This document shows, piece after piece, positions 1 through 5,029 of a DNA stretch of 7,475 nucleotides (position 1 is its first letter; every line of letters begins with the position of its first letter). The notes under the pieces are model-generated. The model was not told where the DNA came from, searched no databases, and saw only the letters and a list, made by a program, of their open reading frames with translations. Both the position numbers and the translations under genes were made by a program. This DNA comes from Actinomycetes bacterium (lineage in GTDB: Bacteria; Actinomycetota; Coriobacteriia; Coriobacteriales; JAEZXW01), in assembly GCA_023419515.1 (NCBI GenBank), contig JAEZXW010000065.1, positions 1-7,475 of the forward strand. Direction: 5' to 3'.

Positions 1-591
1 CCACTGACCAGGATAATCCTCACCAGGAGCGCCGAGCCCTCTCGCCCTCAGCCCGATCTTATCTGCGATAAAAAGCGCACGCGGCAAATGGTATGGCTGT
101 GACACCAACAAAATGCGCTTGGCACCAAAGTCATCCCGGGCATTCACGCAAGTTGCAAACGTGTTGTAGCCATGTTCATCTACCAGGATTCTCTCACTAG
201 GCATACCCTGATCGATCAGCCAATTGCGCATGGCAGTCGTTTCATCGTTGTGATCAGGGCGATGATCTCCACTCACGATTATCTGTGGGGCAAGCCCTGC
301 CTGATACGCCCTAAAGCCAGTGTTCATGCGATCCTTAAGCATATCGCTCAAGCTGCCATCAGGACGCACACCCGCACCAAGCACGACGATGTAGTCAAAG
401 TCGACCTCAGCGAGCCTTGCATCGTCAACCTAGATTGCGACTTGATCCTTGTAGTGACTCACCATGATAGCGCTCAACCCGAACACCATAAAAAGAGCGA
501 CGACAACAAGGCCGAGGCCAAAGCCAAGCAGGCGATCCTTAAGCGACGCCTTCTTGATGTGAGCTGTGCCCCGTGAACTGCCTTGCGTCAT
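1..591 (-). pseudogene. SanA/YdcF-like DUF218 membrane protein, interrupted by an in-frame amber codon; 3' end outside window
   Basis: Reading from the ATG at 591-589 gives a basic N-terminus, one membrane helix (about residues 19-46), then TAG at codon 54 (bases 432-430). Past the stop the same frame stays open to base 1 and carries a convincing DUF218 domain: DYIVVLGAGV at about 66-75, VSGDHRPDHNDE at 106-117, YNT at 142-144 and SQPYHLPRALF at 164-174. This order matches E. coli SanA/ElyC/YdcF proteins, which are single-pass envelope proteins linked to cell-wall barrier function; their biochemical activity is not well defined. The stop falls in the linker between anchor and domain, so the frame is intact apart from one codon; a C-to-T change of CAG (Gln) would explain it. 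Start choice is uncertain: a GAGAGG element sits 5 bases before an out-of-frame ATG at 598 but 12 bases before the ATG at 591. The gene lies 44 bases downstream of nhaA on the same strand, so the two probably share a transcript. Real lesion, sequencing error and readthrough all remain possible. Family assignment is secure. Confidence 0.8.
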
Positions 592-635
592 CGCTCATCA
601 ATGCCTCTCAGTTACTGAAGAGACTCATAGACTGT

Positions 636-2018
636 TTATGATACCGCAGGGTTGTATGGCTCCTTATCGTAGAAGTTTGGTACGCCGTCGTGATCATCAT
701 CAGCAAGCGCTTCAGCCTCAACCTGCTTGTAGTGATTATTGCGTAGGGTCAGAATGACAGCTGCCAAGAGTGCCGCACAGACGCTTGCAATCATGACCGC
801 TGCCTTAGTGGCATCCTGCAGCTCGGGATGGGTTGGGAACGAAAGCTCAGAAACCAGCAGCGACACCGTAAAGCCGATGCCCGCCAGGATTGAAACACCT
901 AAAAGATCGATCCAACGAACCGACTCGTCCAAATCCGCCTTGGTGAACTTCGTAGTCAAAAAGACCGCGAGCAAAATTCCGATTGGCTTGCCAAGAATAA
1001 GGCCAGCCAAAACACCGAGTGCCGCCGTGGTGCCTGCGATTGCCATCAAGCCCTCTGCACCACCGAGGTATACGCCAGCAGAGAAAAATGCAAAAATCGG
1101 CACAGCAACGCCTGAAGACAGTGGACGGAAACGATGCTCAAAGTCCAGACAGAGACTCTCTGCCCCCTTTTTGTGAGCAACCGCAGGAACCGAAAGACCA
1201 AGGATGACACCGGCAATCGTTGCATGGATACCGGAATGGTGCATCAACACCCAGGTCACAACACCGATTGGCAGCAAGATGACCCAACCAGCCCAGGGTT
1301 TTTCGGCAAAAAATGCTTTGAATTTATTGGCCAAAAACGCATAGAGCGCAATGGGGATAATGGCGGCTGCCAGATACGCAAACGAAAGATCGGTACTGTA
1401 AAAGACCGCAATGATGACGATTGCAATAAGGTCATCGACCACAGCAAGGGTCAGCAAGAAGATCCTCAGTGATCCAGGCAGATGCGAGCCGATGATACCG
1501 AGTACTGCCACGGCAAACGCGATATCGGTTGCCGTTGGGATTGCCCAGCCGCGCAGAGCATCAGGGTTGGTGAAGTTAAGTGCGGCATAGATGAGGGCGG
1601 GTACCACAACGCCGCCAGCCGCCGCGATCACGGGCACAATGGCGGTTTTAATGTTGCGTAGATCTCCCGCAACAAACTCATGCTTAAGCTCAAGACCTAC
1701 CATGAAGAAGAAGACGGCGAGCAGACCATCGGCCGCCCAGTGCCCGACAGACAAATCGAGCCCTAAAAGCGGAATGGCAAGATGGGTATCGCGCATACCA
1801 AAATAAATATCTTGAAGCGGCGTGTTAGCAAGAATTACACCGATGAGTGCGGCGACCACGAGGATCATGCCGCCCCAGGTCTCCTCACGCAGAAAATCGG
1901 TGATACGCATAAATTCAGAATAGGATCCCGACCCAGGGCCAAAAACCTTCTGCGGTGCCGACTGCTCGTGATTCTTGAGCGCGGCATCGTGCTGCTGCTC
2001 GGGGGCAGGAGTGGTCAT
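636..2018 (-). CDS. nhaA: Na+/H+ antiporter NhaA with extended N- and C-termini
   Basis: An integral inner-membrane antiporter that exchanges cytoplasmic Na+ (or Li+) for external H+, controlling pH and salt. Numbered from the ATG at 2018 (460 residues), the family signatures are GLELK (108-112), PTATDIAFAV (161-170, with D165 matching E. coli D133), LAVVDDL (191-197, with D195/D196 matching the ion-binding D163/D164), GIHATIAGVILGL (263-275), and LGKPIGI with K344 matching K300. The protein is longer than E. coli NhaA (388 residues) because of a hydrophilic N-terminal extension of about 35 residues and a C-terminal tail. That tail ends in DDDHDGVPNFYDKEP (440-454), which resembles a bacterial thrombospondin type-3 calcium repeat. 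An ATG at 2027 would add three residues, but AAAGG (2032-2028) touches it directly; the same element lies 8 bases before the ATG at 2018, so I prefer 2018. The DUF218 gene follows after 44 bases, and hemH is divergent. The identification is firm. Confidence 0.96.
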   Translation of the reverse strand: MTTPAPEQQHDAALKNHEQSAPQKVFGPGSGSYSEFMRITDFLREETWGGMILVVAALIGVILANTPLQDIYFGMRDTHLAIPLLGLDLSVGHWAADGLLAVFFFMVGLELKHEFVAGDLRNIKTAIVPVIAAAGGVVVPALIYAALNFTNPDALRGWAIPTATDIAFAVAVLGIIGSHLPGSLRIFLLTLAVVDDLIAIVIIAVFYSTDLSFAYLAAAIIPIALYAFLANKFKAFFAEKPWAGWVILLPIGVVTWVLMHHSGIHATIAGVILGLSVPAVAHKKGAESLCLDFEHRFRPLSSGVAVPIFAFFSAGVYLGGAEGLMAIAGTTAALGVLAGLILGKPIGILLAVFLTTKFTKADLDESVRWIDLLGVSILAGIGFTVSLLVSELSFPTHPELQDATKAAVMIASVCAALLAAVILTLRNNHYKQVEAEALADDDHDGVPNFYDKEPYNPAVS

Positions 2019-2062
2019 ATTGTTCATCCTTTCGCAAAAAACGTCCTCTTATGATTACCAGA

Positions 2063-2091
2063 TTTATGACATTTCAACCAGAAAAGCTCAA
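2063..2091 (-). promoter_or_regulatory. Candidate nhaA promoter
   Basis: On the minus strand, TTGAGC (2091-2086) and CATAAA (2068-2063) are separated by 17 bases. Each matches the sigma-70-type consensus at four of six positions. A start near 2056 would give a leader of roughly 38 bases before the preferred ATG. TTGAAA a few bases downstream is an alternative -35 box but has no well-spaced -10 partner. This is inferred from sequence alone. Confidence 0.3.
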
Positions 2092-2110
2092 AATCGCGAC
2101 CAAGAATCGA

Positions 2111-2134
2111 GATAAACGGATAAACGGGTAGTAT
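2111..2134 (+). promoter_or_regulatory. Candidate hemH promoter/operator: tandem GATAAACG repeat and TAGTAT box
   Basis: GATAAACG occurs twice in perfect tandem (2111-2118 and 2119-2126), followed two bases later by TAGTAT (2129-2134), a good -10 match. Transcription from that box would begin about 2140, only a few bases before the hemH ATG at 2143, giving a leaderless or nearly leaderless mRNA. This agrees with the lack of a convincing ribosome binding site before that ATG. No good -35 box is seen 17 bases upstream; the tandem repeat occupies the spacer and could be a regulator site. Speculative. Confidence 0.35.
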
Positions 2135-2142
2135 CTAAAGCT

Positions 2143-3270
2143 ATGGATATCAAAACTGCAACAACAATGGCACCTCAAACAAGGTGTGAGACTGAAGGCG
2201 CGCCGAGCGCACAGGCGATACATGCAAAGACAGCGGTGCTCCTCATTAACACAGGCTCGCCCGATAAGCCACAAGCTGATGCGATTAGGGAATATCTGGC
2301 GCAGTTTTTATCTGATCGAGCCATCGTTGACCTGCCGCGATTAATCTGGCTTCCCATCTTGCACGGCATTGTACTCAGGACAAGGCCACCCAAAACACAG
2401 GGGCACTATCAAGCAATTTGGACGCCAGAAGGCTCTCCCCTCATGGTGATCTCACGCAAACAACAATCGGCGCTTATGGCAAAGCTCAAACACCGCGGAC
2501 ACAACGTTGAGGTGTTTCTCGCTATGCGCTACGGAAACCCCTCGATCTTATCAGCGCTTACTGCTATCGCAAACGCCCAGATCAAGCGGGTGATTGTTGT
2601 GCCGCTCTATGCACAAGAAGCCCGCGTGACCACCGGCACCGTGATCGATGAGGTAAATCACCTTGCTCAAAGCTTTACCTCAGACACCTTTGAGTCGATC
2701 GAGTTTATCCGCTCGCATGTTAAGGCACCAGGGTATATCGAAGCACTCGCCCAGCAGGTGCACGCCACGTGGAAGCAAGCCACAAGCACGGGTGTTGACC
2801 CGCTCGATGCAAACTCGCGCGTCCTGATTTCGTTTCACTCGACACTGGTCAAGGACATCGAGACGGGAGATCCCTACCAGCACCACGCTCTGCAAACCGC
2901 ACACGGACTTGCCGATGTCTTACAGCTTGCCAAGGCATCCTGGCAGGTGAGCTGGCAAAGCCGCTTTGATTCACGCCGCTGGCTCAAACCCGCTACCAAA
3001 GACGTACTCGCTGCTTGGGCTCGCGAAGGTATCTCGACCGTCACCCTCGTTTCTCCCTCGTTTGCAGCTGACTGCCTTGAGACGCTCTATGAGTGCGACA
3101 TCGAGCTTCGCGAGGAATACGTCACAGCATTTAAGCAGGCTCACCCAGACGCCCCCGAGCCTTTGTTTTTCTATGTGCCCTGCGTCAATGATAATCCGCA
3201 CTATATTGATGCACTGGCTTGGTGTGTTGAACGAGTGCTCAGTGTCTCGAATGGGTGCGTAGGCAAGTAG
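2143..3270 (+). CDS. hemH: Ferrochelatase HemH
   Basis: A ferrochelatase inserts Fe2+ into a porphyrin in the final steps of haem synthesis. The 375-residue protein carries the family signatures in order: LLINTGSPDKP (33-43), QFLSDRAIVDLPR (54-66), YQAIW and GSPLMV (89-102), AMRYGNPS (127-134), VPLYAQEARVTTG (153-165), LISFHS (228-233, with H232 the catalytic His), GDPY (242-245), WQSRFDSRRWLKP (271-283) and SFAADCLETL (306-315, with E313 the conserved active-site Glu). The QSRF...WL.P and DCLETL blocks and the GSPL.V.S..QQ segment resemble proteobacterial HemH more than the coproporphyrin-type enzymes of many Gram-positives. Two motifs are off consensus: YAQEA replaces the usual YPQYS/YPQFS, and STL follows the catalytic His instead of GLP/GIP. 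About 28 residues precede the first motif; an ATG at 2167 is an alternative start, and neither ATG has a clear ribosome site. No other haem gene lies in the window. C-terminal cysteines (C345, C359, C372 approximately) do not form a known [2Fe-2S] spacing. Confidence 0.93.
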   Translation: MDIKTATTMAPQTRCETEGAPSAQAIHAKTAVLLINTGSPDKPQADAIREYLAQFLSDRAIVDLPRLIWLPILHGIVLRTRPPKTQGHYQAIWTPEGSPLMVISRKQQSALMAKLKHRGHNVEVFLAMRYGNPSILSALTAIANAQIKRVIVVPLYAQEARVTTGTVIDEVNHLAQSFTSDTFESIEFIRSHVKAPGYIEALAQQVHATWKQATSTGVDPLDANSRVLISFHSTLVKDIETGDPYQHHALQTAHGLADVLQLAKASWQVSWQSRFDSRRWLKPATKDVLAAWAREGISTVTLVSPSFAADCLETLYECDIELREEYVTAFKQAHPDAPEPLFFYVPCVNDNPHYIDALAWCVERVLSVSNGCVGK

Positions 3271-3462
3271 CTGAGCACATAATTTGTCGCTCATTATCTA
3301 CAGCACCTGTGCCTACTGATGTAGTATTCTGCACCCTACAACGCGTCAGCACCGTATGTGCAGAACTCCCGCTTTGACCGCTCAGGCTGTAATTCAAGCC
3401 ACTTTAGCTTAATAAAGTAGTCCTTCTTTAAGACTTGCGCTTTGCATTTGCTACCATCATCG

Positions 3463-3539
3463 ATTCAAGCACAGCGCGTCGATTGGACGAGAGTGGCACA
3501 AACCAGTTGCTCGCTGGGTTTTGTACCGAGTGCTTGAGT
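3463..3539 (+). promoter_or_regulatory. Predicted branched stem-loop in symporter mRNA leader
   Basis: An outer stem pairs 3463-3472 (ATTCAAGCAC) with 3530-3539 (GTGCTTGAGT), ten pairs including one G-U. It encloses an inner imperfect hairpin between 3495-3504 (GGCACAAACC) and 3517-3527 (GGTTTTGTACC), with one mismatch, one bulged T and a 12-base loop. The element ends about 30 bases before the symporter start codon, where cis-acting regulatory RNAs often sit. It does not match the conserved cores I know of T-box, glycine, SAM, TPP or c-di-GMP elements. Pairing was worked out by eye, without an energy calculation. Confidence 0.4.
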
Positions 3540-3555
3540 GGTTATTCGTACACGG

Positions 3556-3570
3556 AATGCGGGGTGCATT
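3556..3570 (+). promoter_or_regulatory. Start-proximal hairpin holding a G-rich Shine-Dalgarno-like loop
   Basis: AATGC (3556-3560) and GCATT (3566-3570) form a perfect five-pair stem abutting the ATG at 3571. Its five-base loop GGGGT (3561-3565) is the only G-rich element at a suitable distance for ribosome binding. It supports the ATG at 3571 over the in-frame GTG at 3538, which has no ribosome site. The hairpin could present or limit the ribosome binding site. Confidence 0.45.
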
Positions 3571-4800
3571 ATGAGCAACTTTAAGGAAAACAAGTTGCTA
3601 AAGAGCCTATTGTTTTGGGTGATTTTAGCAATTATCGCAGGTATTGGCCTAGGCTACGTGATGCCTGTCGGCTTTATCTCGATCTTTGTCACCTTTAGCG
3701 AGGTCTTTAGTTCTTTCTTAGGCTTTGCCGTACCACTGATCATCTTGGGTCTGATCACCCCTGCGATTGCAGGGCTGGGCAAGACAGCAGGAAAATGGGT
3801 GCTTATCACCGTTGGTATTGCATATGCCTCAACCTTAGTTGCTGGTTTTGGAACCTTTGCTGTTGGCCAAGCATTACTGCCAACCCTCTTAGCAAACGAA
3901 GCAATCCAGAGTCTGGTTGAGCCGCAGAACACAGTTCCATCACTGTTGGGTGGCGCGCTGAGCATTCCAGCTCCATTTGGCGTGATTACGGCTCTTGTTA
4001 TGTCGTTTGTTTTGGGCATCGGTATGGCGTTTCTTAAGACGCCGGTGCTCAATGATGCGTTCTTGGAGTTCAAGAAGGTCATCATGCTGCTCATCCGTCG
4101 CGTGATCGTGCCGCTTTTGCCGGTGCACATCCTCTCGATCTTCATGAACATGACAAAATCGGGTGAGATTGCAGTGGTCATCGCTGCAATGGCTAAAGTC
4201 GTCATCCTTTCGATCATCCTGACGATCGTCATGATTCTGCTGCAATACCTCATCGCAGCAATCATTACGCAGAAGAATCCGTTTGTCGCGCTGAAGAACA
4301 TGCTCCCCGCTTACTTCACTGCTCTTGGAACTGCATCCAGTGCAGCCACAATCCCAGTTACTTTGGCTTGCACTGAGAAGAACGGCGTCTCCCAGGAAGT
4401 TGCCGGCTTTGCCGTGCCGCTGTGTGCAACCATCCACCTTGCTGGATCTACCACGAAGATCGTTGCCTTTGCAATGTCCGTTATGTTCATGAGTGGCATC
4501 TCGATCGACTTCGTCACCTTTGCAGGCTTTATCTGCATGCTTGGCGTCACGATGATCGCCGCTCCTGGTGTTCCTGGTGGTGCTATCACCGCTGCTCAAG
4601 GCGTGCTTGAGGGTATGCTCGGCTTTACGAATCCCATGTACGGCCTGATGGTTGCCCTCTACGTTGCAATCGATAGCTTTGGTACGGCCTGCAACGTCAC
4701 GGGTGACGGCGCAATCGCACTCGTTGTTAACAAGCTGGCAAAGGGTCAGATCGGCGAGCGTTTGCACCAGCCAGACGAGAGTGAGTTTGAGATCGCTTAA
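3571..4800 (+). CDS. Dicarboxylate/amino acid:cation symporter (DAACS) family transporter
   Basis: A 409-residue polytopic membrane protein of the glutamate-transporter (Glt/SstT) fold, expected to couple solute uptake to Na+ or H+. Key landmarks are the HP1 serine-rich segment TALGTASSAATIP (250-262), a TM7 region IHLAGST (288-294), the HP2 tip PGVPGGAI (332-339) and the TM8 signature DSFGTACNVTGD (368-379). Aligned by motif with archaeal GltPh, D368, T372, N375 and D379 match D394, T398, N401 and D405. The Arg that holds acidic side chains (R397) is Gly371, and the NMDGT sodium motif is HLAGS. A dicarboxylate or acidic amino acid substrate is therefore unlikely; a neutral amino acid such as serine or threonine is my inference. 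A GTG at 3538 would add 11 hydrophilic residues but lacks a ribosome site. The gene stands alone, with a structured leader before it and a terminator after it. Family is sure, substrate is not. Confidence 0.9.
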   Translation: MSNFKENKLLKSLLFWVILAIIAGIGLGYVMPVGFISIFVTFSEVFSSFLGFAVPLIILGLITPAIAGLGKTAGKWVLITVGIAYASTLVAGFGTFAVGQALLPTLLANEAIQSLVEPQNTVPSLLGGALSIPAPFGVITALVMSFVLGIGMAFLKTPVLNDAFLEFKKVIMLLIRRVIVPLLPVHILSIFMNMTKSGEIAVVIAAMAKVVILSIILTIVMILLQYLIAAIITQKNPFVALKNMLPAYFTALGTASSAATIPVTLACTEKNGVSQEVAGFAVPLCATIHLAGSTTKIVAFAMSVMFMSGISIDFVTFAGFICMLGVTMIAAPGVPGGAITAAQGVLEGMLGFTNPMYGLMVALYVAIDSFGTACNVTGDGAIALVVNKLAKGQIGERLHQPDESEFEIA

Positions 4801-4844
4801 ATCGTAAGGATTGCTTGCGAGCACATCTAATAAATCATATACAC

Positions 4845-4886
4845 AAAGGCCTGACCTCAATTGATTCGAGGTCAGGCCTTTTAATT
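4845..4886 (+). terminator. Intrinsic terminator of the symporter gene
   Basis: AAAGGCCTGACCTC (4845-4858) and GAGGTCAGGCCTTT (4868-4881) form a perfect 14-pair stem with a 9-base loop, running into TTTTAATTAA on the plus strand; a further T6 run lies at 4895-4900. It begins 44 bases after the symporter stop. On the minus strand the trailing sequence is only TTTGTGTAT, so it may act weakly for the converging surface-protein gene, which has no clear terminator of its own. Confidence 0.9.
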
Positions 4887-5029
4887 AATGGGCCTTTTTT
4901 AGGCCAGCTGAGGATCCAATCAAGTGAAATCCCCTCTATCACGCACAACACAAAGCACGATGCAATTGACTACTGCATTGCTTGGACTTTTGTGATTGGG
5001 CTTAAATGCTTTACATCGTCCTTGTGAGA
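4887..5029. other. Convergent intergenic spacer
   Basis: This spacer lies between the 3' ends of the symporter and surface-protein genes. It contains a short GGCCT-T5-AGGCC inverted repeat (4891-4905) and alternative five-base pairings around GATGCAATTG/CTGCATTGC (about 4960-4981). I see no gene, promoter or convincing second terminator in it. Confidence 0.4.

Larger units (their letters stand above)
3271..3570 (+). other. 300-base intergenic region and leader of the symporter gene
   Basis: No gene is visible here. Just after the hemH stop, TGAGC (3272-3276) pairs with GCTCA (3289-3293), but no T-tract follows, so this is at best a weak terminator. ACTTTA (3401-3406) and TAAAGT (3413-3418) form a perfect small inverted repeat with a 6-base loop. 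The promoter of the next gene should lie between about 3400 and 3460; TACCAT (3452-3457) is a possible -10 box but has no good -35 partner. The last 110 bases contain the two hairpins listed separately. Confidence 0.5.

Noticed and set aside
172..576. Plus-strand 134-codon open frame at the left end
   Set aside because: It is antisense to the DUF218 gene, whose minus-strand motifs are unmistakable.
3073..3261. Several C-terminal cysteines in HemH as a possible [2Fe-2S] cluster
   Set aside because: Their spacing does not match the cysteine patterns known from human or mycobacterial ferrochelatases.
3490..3570. T-box or glycine riboswitch upstream of the symporter
   Set aside because: The conserved T-box AGGGTGG-type sequence and the glycine aptamer core are not present; only generic pairing is visible.
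3940..4860. A 306-codon open frame on the minus strand antisense to the symporter
   Set aside because: It mirrors the codons of a clear membrane protein, is a Asp/His/Arg-rich nonsense composition, overlaps the terminator and has no ribosome site.
4815..5027. Plus-strand 70-codon open frame after the symporter
   Set aside because: It reads through the terminator stem, has no ribosome site and no recognisable content.
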